Below, piece after piece: positions 41,721 to 54,300 of a stretch of DNA of 64,000 nucleotides. Source of the stretch: Bolinopsis microptera (taxonomy: Eukaryota; Ctenophora; Tentaculata; Lobata; Bolinopsidae); contig NC_087080.1 in assembly GCF_026151205.1 (NCBI RefSeq), positions 12,757,837-12,821,836 on the forward strand, given 5' to 3'. Both the position numbers and the translations under genes were made by a program. Under the pieces are notes generated by a model. That model did not search any database and was not told the origin of the DNA. It saw only the letters and a list, made by a program, of their open reading frames with translations. Each line of letters begins with the position of its first letter. Within the stretch, counting starts at the first letter, position 1.

Positions 41721-43283
41721 CCGCTCACAATGCAGACAACTGCTGTGTTAATACAGTCCCTTATTTAGGATAAATGGTAAAGTTAATAGCTCGCTGCTTA
41801 CTTGGCTAGCGTTGTAAGCCTGCTGCTCCAGTGTAAGCCCATTGCTGATTATGTGCGTTCCAAACAAGTTAATTGATCATATCTCTGGCTGAGATTCCGC
41901 TGCAAACCTGAAAATTTGATCGCTTCGGGTGAAATGAAACAATAGAGTGATAGATTTCGGAGTAGATAAGGTGGGGTTTTGTTAAAAAGTGGATGTTAAG
42001 TTTTGGAAGGATATTTCAAAATACCAATGACCAGTAATCCTGATCTTTGATCTTAGCGGTGCTTGTTAATAGCTTATAGTTATATTTGCATACATGGTAC
42101 ATATGCAAACGGTTCCACAAAATTTAGCTTTTTCCGATTAAACTTCAGTGACAGTATATAATATATTGAAAAAATTCAGTGGGAGATGCAATAGTGAATA
42201 AACTTCTACTCAAATCGGGATTGCGAAAATGTAGAAAAACAACCAAATTTTATAGATTTGTATTTTGTGGGTTTCCTTAAATAGGGTGGCTCGTTTTTAT
42301 TCAAAAGTATGTTTCACTTTCTATCGCAAAATCCGGGGGAAATTAACAAAAACCATTAATTGTTATCAGTTTCACCGTCGGGAAAACATTTGGTTAATAA
42401 TCCGACAGACTATAATATTAGCAAAGCTAGCTTCTTCTAAAAGATATTTTTACCGCATTTTAAACTGTACTTTTATTTCTACTATAATTCGAATCGGGAA
42501 GAATTATTGAGTCTAGAATATCAATGATACTTTGACATTCCACTCTTCTTCAATTGTCATCATGTAAGTAATAGTACACAGTACCGATTTTACGCGTTTC
42601 CACCCGCTACCTTACGTCTTTTGTCAGTCACAACTCACAAATCATGGTACGAAAATATATTTTCATTAGGCAAAAAAGTCACGCAATCTTTTACACGATA
42701 TACCTGACGGTTGAAGTAACGCATTTATCATATTGTGGTTCGTATATAATTATATAATTACCTGTACGTAACTGTAAGTCGTTCGACACGACATGATATT
42801 CGGCATTGGGTCGTAACTTAAGGTTCCCACAAATTACCTGTTTACTCGACTCCGAGATGAAACATTAACATGTTATTGGAGCCAAAGATCTGAATCTAAG
42901 GACCTAAATATGATTCCTGGGACCTGTCCCGACCATTTCCCGTTGAAATCGCTTTGTTGGGAATTACGTCCGACAAAAAGACGTATTTGACTGCAGTACT
43001 ACTAGTACTAGCCTATTTCTAAAGAAACCAACATCAGAGACATGTTATTCGGCCACGAGATGCGAACTTCAGTGTTCAGGCGCTCCCACTAAATCGCTCG
43101 ACCAAATTTTATTTTTAAGAAAATTCTTGTGAAAAGGCTCTGACGGTATGAAAGTAATCTAGATCGGTGTATTTTTGGACGCTGATTCCGAATCTGATTC
43201 CGAATCAAAATGCTTTCCTGGAGAGTTATGGGCAAACAACTGTTTTGGTCACGTGACAGGCTAGTAAAAGACGAATTCGATTG

Positions 43284-43337
43284 TTTAGGGCTCGGATTAG
43301 GGTTAGGATTACCGTTAGGGTTGGGATTAAGGTTTAT
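43284..43337. repeat. Interstitial TTAGGG-like patch
   Basis: Degenerate copies of ttaggg (ttagggctcggattagggtt and onward). They give the NPNPN-type frame on the minus strand. Confidence 0.8.
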
Positions 43338-43685
43338 GTAAAACCATAAAAACAATTTTTGGGCGAGCAAATTAGTAAAAGCCAACTTCAGGACATGTAC
43401 TGACCTGATTACCCAAGATTTGAATTAGACACCGAGATTATAATATAACTTTTTTTTTAAATCTTTCCGGTTGATATTCCACAAAATAGCTTTTAAGCCG
43501 GACCGGAACTGGAGCCGGATATTTAAGCCGGACAATTATCGATCGGTTCTACTGAAATATCAAAATCAAATATATGCTGACATTTCTTGATGGTGGAAAA
43601 ACGACAAAAATGTCCCTGCGATGAATTAGATCCAAGAGATGTGAGACTGAACTACTTACTGCCGATCAAATTGTGACATAGTTTT

Positions 43686-43738
43686 AGTGAAATACCGGAA
43701 AGCCAGTAAAACTTTTACTGGCTTTCCGGTATTTCACT
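43686..43738. repeat. Perfect 53-bp palindrome (26-bp arms, 1-base centre)
   Basis: agtgaaataccggaaagcca then gtaaaa, a single c, then the exact reverse complement. No mismatch. See the similar 29-bp-arm palindrome at 58283-58346. Confidence 0.95.
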
Positions 43739-44175
43739 GAAACATGCTTGTGAAAGGACCCCTTTGAATGGAAATCGCCGGACGGAATAGTAACCAGGAA
43801 GAAAAAAAATACCGTTCTGGGGTAATCGGGATGGACCGTGTAACTGTAATGAAAACGCTCTGGTTACGGGATCAGGGCAGGGGTGGAGTTGACCGCACTC
43901 CAGGATCATCAGCCGGGTAAGATCCGCGGCAGTGGGACCCCACAGTTCTGTTATATACCTTGCATTTTTACTAGGCGGCAGGGTTTAACAGAACTGTCAG
44001 GCTGGCACGAAGAGCAGGTAGTTCAAAACTTTCCTACTCCCCCCACTGAGACCGCAAGCACGACGTGTTGCTTGGGCCTTTAAAATCGTTAAAATGGTCG
44101 TTAAAATCCAAGAGATGGTTAATTAAATGCCTCTTTATGGTATTGGTGGTGGTTGAAGTTGTAGAAGTGTAAGTC

Positions 44176-44655
44176 CTATTCTTCGGGGATAGAGATGATC
44201 ACCTCAGCTGGGGCAGGTGTGACCATTACATGATGAGTTGGGGTAGTCTGACACCCAACAGTTCCATTTCCTTCTTCCATGTCAATGATAGTTGACGTGT
44301 CTTTGACCAGTAGCTGGGTTGGGAGACTTGCTGCTTCTTTCTGTAGTCCACTAGCCACGCTGTTAACAAGGAGGGCGAAGTCCATGTACCTTTCACTGGT
44401 TCTCCTGTCCAAATCTGCTAGTTCTTCGTATAACTCACGGACTGAGATGAAGGGGAGACCTCGCTCGAACCCGTGGCAGCAAAATACCATAGTTCCTCCT
44501 CCCATAATGGCAACGCCGAGGAGGACGATGGCGATCAGGATCAAGATTGCACTTGGTTCCATTAATGTAGTGTTGTTTATCTTAACAAAAGAGAGAAGAT
44601 TTGAATAGCACTGACCGATTGCGTGCAAACAAGGGCTCAAAATGCACGTTGTCAT
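44176..44655 (-). CDS. Small single-pass membrane protein of unknown family (about 128-159 aa)
   Basis: A single open exon ending NGTVGCQTTPTHHVMV then a short acidic end (SIPEE). One strong membrane segment, AILILIAIVLLGVAIMGGG, is followed by TMVFCCHGF (possible palmitoylation) and a cytosolic segment with ELYEELADLDRRTSERYMDF. Two starts are possible: ATG at 44655 (MTTCILSPCL) or ATG at 44562 (MEPSAIL), the latter just before the membrane span and after a possible acceptor. No homologue recognised. The strong hydrophobic segment plus an amphipathic region supports a real gene, but no introns or neighbours confirm it. Confidence 0.6.
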   Translation of the reverse strand: MTTCILSPCLHAIGQCYSNLLSFVKINNTTLMEPSAILILIAIVLLGVAIMGGGTMVFCCHGFERGLPFISVRELYEELADLDRRTSERYMDFALLVNSVASGLQKEAASLPTQLLVKDTSTIIDMEEGNGTVGCQTTPTHHVMVTPAPAEVIISIPEE

Positions 44656-45396
44656 GGTTGGAAGCAGCACGCACGTGCAATTTCGCCAAACTTTTGGATA
44701 GATGCCAAGTACCCGATAAAATATGTTTGAAATTTACCTTTGTGCTTTAACATTTTACAGATATAGATACGACAATCGATAAGGTCTGGTAGCCTTAACT
44801 CATGTGTTTTACTTGAATTGCTGGCGAGTGAATTATAGTAGCGCCGAGGTCAGAGCCGACTAGCTATTACTATAATAGCTATATTATAGCTAGCTAGCGC
44901 GCGTGCCGGTATATTTATTATCTATATATTTCTTTTTGGTATAGTGAATGGAGGCAATAAAACTTTATTCATAAAAAAGTCACTTCTTTTCGCGCGCTAC
45001 ATTAAAAACAACAACTTTTCGTGCTTTTCGTTGGAAATGCAGCTCGTTTCAAGTTCATCAAGCACAGTGCAAAAGCCGGACAACATATTTTTCGAAATGA
45101 AGCAACCACCATTTTGTTTGTAAATATTTTACTTCTCTGTCATTAAAACAAGCATATGTTAAACATTGCTCCCGAGAGATAATGCATAAGATGCATTTTT
45201 ATAGTAATTACAGAGTACAGAATAAACGGTACACTGCAACATGCGAGTTAAATTCAGAGTACTGAAAAGTGTTTTTTAAATTAATCAAATCATCAGTGAA
45301 TGGCTGTATTAATATGTAGCTGAAAATAATCCAATAAGCTGAAATAAGCCAATGTCAACTGGCATGTGTTCCATCACATAACTGTATATTATTCAA
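44656..45396. other. Intergenic, no gene seen
   Basis: Contains nested short palindromes (ctataatagctatattatag near 44870) and a minus-strand AATAAA near 44964-44969 that could serve the CFAP119-like gene. Confidence 0.4.
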
Positions 45397-48300
45397 TTAT
45401 TTCTTCCCGGGAGATTTCTTTCTGGTGGCAGATTTTTGAGCAGATTTTGGACTTTTTGGTTTCTTGGGAGGGGTTGTGGGATTGGTGGACCCTTCTTCTT
45501 TTTCTTTGTTCCGTGCTATTCCAGCCTGTACGATGATAAACGTTATTTTATATGCTCCAGAAAATATTGAAATATCAGATTTTTAAAATGTAAAAGGAAT
45601 GAATCTGTTTAGGATAAATTTCAAGTGGACTTACCTCGATAACAGCCAATTCTTTTTCCATAGCTATTTCAGTGATCTTGAGTGACCTCTTGACTTCAGT
45701 TTCAATGTTTTCAAAGTGATTTCTAATGTAACATGTCACCTGAAAAGACGGATTAAATTTAATATAATTATGATCGGTAATACTTAATTCAATGATACTA
45801 CCTCCAACATCCTCATGTTGGTAGACATGGAGCTGTGGAGCATGGTGAGTTGCTTAATAAACCCACAAGTGTGGAGGTGTTCTCTACCATTATTGTTAAG
45901 GACGGTTTAGACAGTCCGACTCCTATCAAGCGCAAGAACAGACGTTCCATTCATAGCTTGAGTGTGCAGTGAGTGCAAGTGGTCATTCAGGATTTCTAGA
46001 ATAGCTGTGGATTGTATTTGTAGAACATTTTAAAGATATGTATCTCATATAAATTTACAGTCCACATCTATTGTGTGACAAGATAGTAGTTTTACGACTA
46101 TGCATATCAAATAATGTTAAACGGAATGAAAGCAAACAAAGGTAAGATAGTCAAAATAATGGCCTTGATATGAAAATTTAGACGCTATAAAAAATGATGT
46201 TAAAATGATAGTTCGTATTATAATTGATCTACCAACAAGCTAACAGAGAGTAATGAGTCTTTTACTCGGTTGATTAACTCCCCATCCCCCCTGAATACTT
46301 ACCAAATCATTAACGTTGTCTTGGTGTATCCCCCCCCCCCCTGAATACTTACCAAATCATTAACGTTATCTTGGTGTACCCCCTCCCCCTGAATACTTAC
46401 CAAATCATCAACGTTATCTTGGTGTACCCACCATCCCCCTGAATACTTACCACCCTGAATACTTACCAAATCATTAACGTTAATCTTGGTGTACCCCCTC
46501 CCCCTGATACTTACCAAATCATCAACGTGATCTTGGATGTACCCTCCTCTCCCCCTGATACTTACCAAAGCTTTACGTTATCTTGGTGTACCCCCTCCCC
46601 CCTGACTACTTACCAATCATCACGTTATCTTGGTGTACCCCCTCCCCCTGAATACTTACCAAAAATCATCAACGTTATCTTAGTGGACCCCCTCTCCCTG
46701 AATACTTACCAATACTTAACGTTACCTTGGTGTATCCCCATCCCCTGAATACCTTACCAAATCATTAACGGTATCTTGGTGTACCCCTCCCCCTGACTAC
46801 TTACCGAATCATTAACGTTATCTTGGTGTACCCCCTCCCCCCTGAATACTTACCAAATCATTAACGTTATCTTGGTGTACCCCCTCCCCCTGAATACTTA
46901 CCAAATCATTAACGTTACCTTGGTGTATCCCCCATCCCCCTGAATACTTACCAAATCATTAACGTTATCTTGGTGTACCCCCTCCCCCTGACTACTTACC
47001 GAATCATTAACGTTATCTTGGTGTACCCCCTCCCCCCTGAATACTTACCAAATCATTAACGTTATCTTGGTGTACCCCCTCCCCCTGAATACTTACCAAA
47101 TCATTAACGTTATCTTGGTGTACCCCCTCCCCCTGAATACTTACCAAATCATTAACGTTATCTTGGTGTACCCTCCCTCCCCCTGAATACTTACCAAATC
47201 ATTAACGTTATCTTGGTGTACCCCCTCCCCCCTGAATACTTACCAAATCATTAATGTTATCTTGGTGTACCCGGCCCCGTTTGTCGAGTCTTTCAACGGG
47301 CCGAGACCGTGACTCTATCTCAGCTTCTGCCATGGCGGCTGCGTGTTGTTGTGATATTAACTTCATCTTCTCGTCGTATCTAGAGGTGTTGTTATCTTAA
47401 ATATAAGACTTCTTGTTTTAGAAGTGAGATTGTTCAAGTGTGCACTCACATGATTAGCGGGTATTTCAAACTAGAATAACATTAGAAAATGTGCGTATCA
47501 CTAATGTATTGTATCTCAGCTTATCGAATTCATGCACAGATAAATAATTATTTTAACGTTTTAATAGTTTCTACAATATCGGTTATATATTTCAATAACA
47601 AGAGAGCCCGACCTCCACTGATGCTCTTCAACACCCCCACTTAAAGAGTTGGGTTCCTCCAGAACGTAAACATCTTATCAAGCCGAGTGTAGTCCTGCTG
47701 TCGGGGAAGGGTCAGGATGTACTTGTACAAGTTGAAGTGTTGGAAATATGTCTTGTTTATAAACTCCAGGACACATTTCGTCTGAAATTGTTGAGTTTTA
47801 ATACTTATTTTAATCAGATAATTTTAATTTGAAATTAATGGATTTTATTACACAAGGATGTGATGAGGATGATATAGTAAGGGGAAAAGTGGTCGATTTA
47901 AGGGTTCCGTTGGATTTAAATGTTCACAAAGATTTAGCAACGGAATATGGTAGTTGGAACCCCTACGAACATAATTAGACTTGTCACCAATTTTGTATCT
48001 CGACAGAAACACCACTTTTTACCACTTTTTACCACCTTTGTACCACCTTTCTGGTTTGCCAAATATCTTTAGTTGTGAACGTCGTAGAAGGCTGAAAATT
48101 AACCTAGAATGTTTATCTTATCAAGGAGTAAAACTTTTGTACGAAAAATTTTTACATTGGACAATCAGCTAATTGGATAATTACCAATTAGTTAATTACC
48201 AAAAAAAGTGAAAATTTTTTATTGGCTCAAAATGATTAAAATCGTTTGAAACACGGAGAAATGTAGTTTTTAGAAAAACTTCAAAACTTTTACACTTAAA

Positions 48301-51300
48301 AATTTTTTTCGAGACTTGAAAAAATTTCGAAATTTTGAAAAAATTTTTCCGCCAAAAGTAATCGAATTGCATGAAACGTGGATAAAAGTGCTTTGCAGAA
48401 AAACTTCGAACATTTTTAGATTGGGGAATACTAAAATCATAAATATTTGAAGTTGGAGTTCAGTAAATCTCAGCATATTTTAGTAATTAGGAATAGCTTA
48501 GCGGAAAGGGCTGAACCTGAAAAAGGTTAACAACACAATATTAGAGTTTCATAACTAATTACAATACAGCTTTACCAAATTCCACATCAAGAAGAAACAG
48601 CACAAAAGGACCGTTTAAGATCGAACCGATTTTACCTGCTGTATACTATCATTTTATTGATTTCAATGATCAAAACCTCTCTGTGCCGTCAATCTTGCCA
48701 ATCTATACCGGGTATCTGAATGTACCGGACCTCTTCTTTGCCTCTATAATAATAGACCCAGTTGTGCAAGAAATGCGACTTCTCACAGGGGCTTCTTTTA
48801 ACTGTGCACTTTTTGTCACTCTCGCAAGAGGCCCGGTATTATAGGGGGGTATAGGAAGCAAGTGTAAATATACCTTCCATTATCCACTGTGGGTTTTTTG
48901 TGTTGTGAATGCGCATATCATGCCGCTTCGTTTGCTATGCAAGATACCTCGAATAACCCCCATATGTCATTGCCAGGGTCGGGATAGAGCTGGAGATAGC
49001 ATTGAGAGGTTGCTAGAAATAGCTAGACTTAGAATAAACTGGTGGTAGCTGGGTGGTGCTAAAAATAAATAAATAAATAAATATGGTTATTTTAATGGCC
49101 AAAGAGTGCCAGAACTAAAGTTACTTAAGATTGCAGTTTAGGGGCAGTGCAAACCACGGTGGAGTCAGGGACACAGAGCTACAGTGTAACAGTGCAGGAG
49201 TACTGCAAAAGAACAGTGCAAGTAAATTATACAGTCTGCAACAGTAAAACGCCGAAGAAGGAGCTAAGATTGTGGCTGCAGAGGAGGAGAGGAGCAGGAA
49301 CCTGATTGTGTTCCGGTTGAATGAAGAGGAGGAAGAAGAGTTTCCTGCTCTGGTAACCGCATTTTTGGAAGAGGTGGGGTGAGAACTTACTTCCAAGCGA
49401 CACGGTGGGCTGGAACCAATCAGGTACAGCTATCCGACCTATCAAGATCACCGTCCTGAGCTTTGTACCGCGACAATTGACCCCCTTACAATTGACCCCC
49501 CGACAATTGACCCCCTATGTAATTACACTGGCGTCAATTGTCGCAAAATCTAGGGCTTAGTACGACAATTGACCCCCCATGTAATTACACTGGAGTCAAT
49601 TGATCGGGTTAGGGTCAGAGTCCTGGGTCACGGTTAGGGTTAGGGTCAGGGTCAGGGTTAGGGTTAGGGTTAGGTTTAAGGTTAGGTTTAAGGTTAGGGT
49701 TAGGGTCCTGGGTCAGGGTCAGGGTCAGGGTCAGGGTCAGGGTCAGGGTCAGGGTCAGGGTCAGGGTCAGGGTCAGGGTCAGGGTCAGGGTCAGGGTCAG
49801 GGTCAGGGTCAGGGTCAGGGTCAGGATTAATTGTATTAAATTATATTGTCGGGGGTCAATTGTCGGGGGTCAATTGTCGGGGGGTCAATTGTCGCCCACC
49901 CCTAAGCTTAACAGCCTTTCATTATAATCTGATAGCTAGACTTTATTCTAAGTCTAGTTATTTCTAGCAACCTCTCAATGCTATCTCCAGCTCTATCCCG
50001 ACCCTGGCAATGACATATGGGGGTTATTCGAGGTATCTTGCATAGCAAACGAAGCGGCATGATATGCGCATTCACAACACAAAAAACCCACAGTGGATAA
50101 TGGAAGGTATATTTACACTTGCTTCCTATACCCCCCTATAATACCGGGCCTCTTGCGAGAGTGACAAAAAGTGCACAGTTAAAAGAAGCCCCTGTGAGAA
50201 GTCGCATTTCTTGCACAACTGGGTCTATTATTATAGAGGCAAAGAAGAGGTCCGGTACATTCAGATACCCGGTATAGATTGGCAAGATTGACGGTACAGA
50301 GAGGTTTTGATCACTGAAATCAATAAAATGATAGTATACAGCAGGTAAAATCGGTTCGATCTTAAACGGTCCTTTTGTGCTGTTTCTTTATGTGGAATTT
50401 GGTAAAGCTGTATTGTAATTAGTTATGAAACTCTAATATTGTGTGGTTAACCTTTTTCAGGTTCAGCCCTTTCCGCTAAGCTATTCCTAATTACTAAAAT
50501 ATGCTGAGATTTACTGAACTCCAACTTCAAATATTTATGATTTTAGTATTCCCCAATCTAAAAATGTTCGAAGTTTTTCTGCAAAGCACTTTTATCCACG
50601 TTTCATGCAATTCGATTACTTTTGGCGGAAAAATTTTTTCAAAATTTCGAAATTTTTTCAAGTCTCGAAAAAAATTTTTAAGTGAAAAAGTTTTGAAGTT
50701 TTTCTAAAAACTACATTTCTCCGTGTTTCAAACGATTTTAATCATTTTGAGCCAATAAAATTTTTTCACTATTTTTGGTAATTAACTAATTGGTAATGAT
50801 CCAATTAGCTGATTGTCCAATGTAAAAATTTTTCGTACAAAAGTTTTACTCCTTGATAACATAAACATTCTAGGTTAATTTTCAGCCTTCTACGACGTTC
50901 ACAACTAAAGATATTTGGCAAACCAGAAAGGTGGTACAAAGGTGGTAAAAAGTGGTAAAAAGTGGTGTTTCTGTCGAGATACAAAATTGGTGACAAGTCT
51001 AATTATGTTCGTAGGGGTTCTAACTACCATATTCCGTTGCTAAATCCTTGTGAACATTTAAATCCAACGGAATGCCACTTTTCCCCTTACTAATAGAGCA
51101 GTACGCAGTCTTGTTTTGACACGTGACAGCAATTAACCAATCAGCTCACAAATTCAGTTCGTATGATGATCTTATGATTAAACCGTTATCTACTGATTAA
51201 AGAAATACCTACAATCTATGTATAATAAGCTACAGTAACTTTACCTGATACTGATTAATAGAATTTAAGCCAGGCAAGGTTTGCTGCAGTGTCCGTAGAG

Positions 51301-54300
51301 CATTCACTAAGCTAGAATTGCAGGTGTTCTTCATAAACTGAAAAGTAGAAGATGTTATGGATACTGCACAAATATTAAGGTTTTACATAATATCATGGGT
51401 TGGAACATTATATATCTATTCAGACAAAGATACAACTTGTTTGTTTGGACTAGAAAATGATCTATTTCGTGCTAGAATCTCTTATATCTAGGACAATGGC
51501 AACTGCCCAAGAAAAGACGGTATGCACCTTTTTTTCTATGTTTTTGTGAAAACTTGTAACTTAAGTGATACTTAATGCAGTTTCGTCGACAGATTTAGAT
51601 GTAGTTGCTTTTCAAAAAGAGATTTCAAAATCCCAACTTATTAAATTTGATTGTAACTGGATGAAAGGAAAAAGTAAAAGTCTCAGTTCTAGTTGGTCAC
51701 TAAAGTTAAGATAATGATAATATTCATACAAAAAACAATCGATATACATTTTACATCGATGTTAATATTAGTCAAATGCATTGAAAGGTTATTCAACCGA
51801 GTAAACATTCCAATTGTATGTTACACAACTACCAAAAGTTATAAATAATAAGTAAATCCTGCTACGTTATTTAACGAGGTAACACAACAGAAGACATGCA
51901 GTTAGAACTACACCAAGTCCTGATATACCCGCTACAGTCGGTATCTCACTTTTACAAGTCAGCGACAAGGCTGAGATGATTGTTCCAAGCATAGAAGAAA
52001 GGCTGATAACGATGTTGTAGATCTTGGCGGCTTGTTGTCCGAGACAGTCCTTGTTCAGGTTCCACTTATCGTGGAGGTAAAACTTGCTAGGAATGCAGAG
52101 ATTAAGGTGGCAAGCCCCACCTAGCCCCATTAATATCAGCCCAATAATCAGTTGATGTGTCACACCCAGGAACCTGAAGTGGTACGTTGTTGCTCCGTAC
52201 GCCACAGCAGCACCACAGTAATAAGATACATTTCCCGCTGCCATTATGCCGAGAGTATTCAACTTTTTGAATTTTCCGGCAATGAAACTCAAAGTTAAGG
52301 CAGAGAGAAACGAAGCAATACCAAGGATACGTAGTAAAGACACAGCCGAAGTGATGGACATGGTAGTGGACTGTACAATTCTCGGGGGGAGCACGTAAAC
52401 TAGCAGCTCTACAACCATGTTATTCAGGAACAGGACTACGTCTGGAATGTAGTAAGCAAGCCTCCGTGACACAGTTTGAGGGCCCTTACTTTGTACTGCT
52501 GTATCGCTATTTTCAACTTTCTGTTGGACGCCTTCCTCCACCTTAATGTTTTTAAGAAACGGTAGAATCACAAGGGGAAGGATGTTGAAGGAAGCCACGC
52601 CAAATCCAACTAAGACCCATCCACCAGAAGCATATAACTCAGTGCCCATAATCGTTGAGACCATCGCTGCCAGTTGCATAAAACTGCTAATCAAGATCAT
52701 CGACTTCTGATCATCTTTAAGATACAGATCAATGATCTCACCCTGAAATGGTATTGAATTATTAACAAATATTTTATAAACATAGTTCAAACGGAACAGT
52801 AAAAACGATCTATGGATTGTCCTACAACAACCATTTATACTACATTCATTCAAGGAACTAGTAGTAGTAGTACTGGAATTAACATTAGCATCATAGCTCA
52901 ATATTTCTATATAATGTCAATGATAATTATATGTTCTCCAACCAATTCTCACCTGAACAAACACAAACATTATGCCTATTGCAAAACCTTGGGCTCCCCT
53001 CAACAATGCTATAGTTCCGAAGATGACAGCGGGTCCACAGTTTCTATCAGCTGCAACTTGTACCAAAGCCATCAAAGCAGTGAATATCAGGTTGATAAAG
53101 CTCAATCCTAGGCACCTTTTGAAAAGTGAGGTATTTCTGATGAATTGTGGTAGAAATCTGTAGACGTAGGGGCCCAAGGGTGAAGTGATTAGAGCAGCAG
53201 AAATCGACACGGTACCTGAGGAGAAGTTGTTATTGCTACTTATTACTTGGAAATTTACAGGTGTTATTGCAACTTCGCTATCAGCTGAGTTGATTACTAT
53301 TAAATGGTGATTGGTGTCCCAATATATCTAGCTTGGAAAACTATAAAATCTACCAACCTATGTTTAAACTTAGAAAAGTGATGATTATTTATGATAATAA
53401 AATAGGCGCACCCTTAATCTTACCTATGATGGTCCTGAAGCCTGATTTTTGAACGAAGTACAAGTAAAATCCAGACGGAAACAAGCGGGTAAGAAATATC
53501 AGGAAAATTCCAATGCAAGCGAAAATTAAAATCGTCAACCGATTCCGTGTTGTAAGTTGAACTGCAAGAATATCTGAGGTAGTCTTTTCTTCTTCAGCTG
53601 AGCACACTGGAGCTTCTGAACGGGCTCGTAAAGAAAGATTTATTACTATAAAATCAGGGTCCGAAATCTCGCTTGTCTTGATAATATGATGATCAACCTC
53701 TGGTTTTTGGAGTTTCACCATTGTTGAAAGTACTTTTGAGCTGATCACTTCCTTTGAAAGCCTATCAAGAACATGGATAAACGAGGAGCTGGAACTGAAG
53801 TGTACGCAGTGAATATTTTGAGTCAATTTTTCTGGAAGTATCATTATTAAGTTAAATTATATAGATTTATAATATTAACCGATTACTCAAGAGAATGCGG
53901 AGTTATCATTAGTAGTAGTAGTAAATCTTTCAAAGTACGAAATATCTCTTTAAAAGAGCATCCTAGGCACCTTATAGATATCAAAACGCAAAAAAAAGAA
54001 AACAAAAACATCAACCATCTTCTAACTTCTTCCATTCCTCCCTATCTAAAGCCAAAAATCTAAGGTTTTCGAAATCAGTCAAATTCTTAAGTCTAATATC
54101 AAGATTTCTACTAGTCAAGTCTTTTCTAATAACATCTAATAAGTTTAAACATGGTCTACCCCGTCTCCCTTCCATAAAAATATCAGAATTTATAGCAAAT
54201 AACATAGAGGTGTATGCTGGTGAGTCTTCCTGTCCTCTTAAGATATGTCCTAACATTCTCCATCGAAACTTAGAGACTCTCACAGACAAGGGAGTGACAT

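Larger units (their letters stand above)
41760..44175. other. Intergenic, no gene seen
   Basis: AT-rich, with a short telomere-like patch and a palindrome listed separately. The frame at 43715-43909 (-) begins in the palindrome and lacks other support. A more GC-rich stretch at about 43740-44060 is unassigned. Confidence 0.45.

Noticed and set aside
41392-41751. 119-residue plus-strand frame
   Set aside because: Runs through the CACGTG-rich upstream region; no domain and composition follows local GC content.
43089-43385. 98-residue minus-strand frame with NPNPN repeats
   Set aside because: The repeat part derives from the telomere-like patch and the rest has no support.
46283-47243. CRISPR-like regular array
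   Set aside because: Units are contiguous and near-identical with no unique spacers, in a eukaryotic intron; it is a minisatellite.
49600-49830. Open frame of Gly-Gln and Arg-Val repeats
   Set aside because: Pure translation of the TTAGGG/TCAGGG array; no start context or unique sequence.
48270-50707. Two near-identical 68-residue frames on opposite strands (48270-48476, 50501-50707)
   Set aside because: They are mirror copies in the arms of the foldback element; AT-rich with no domain, so not called as genes.
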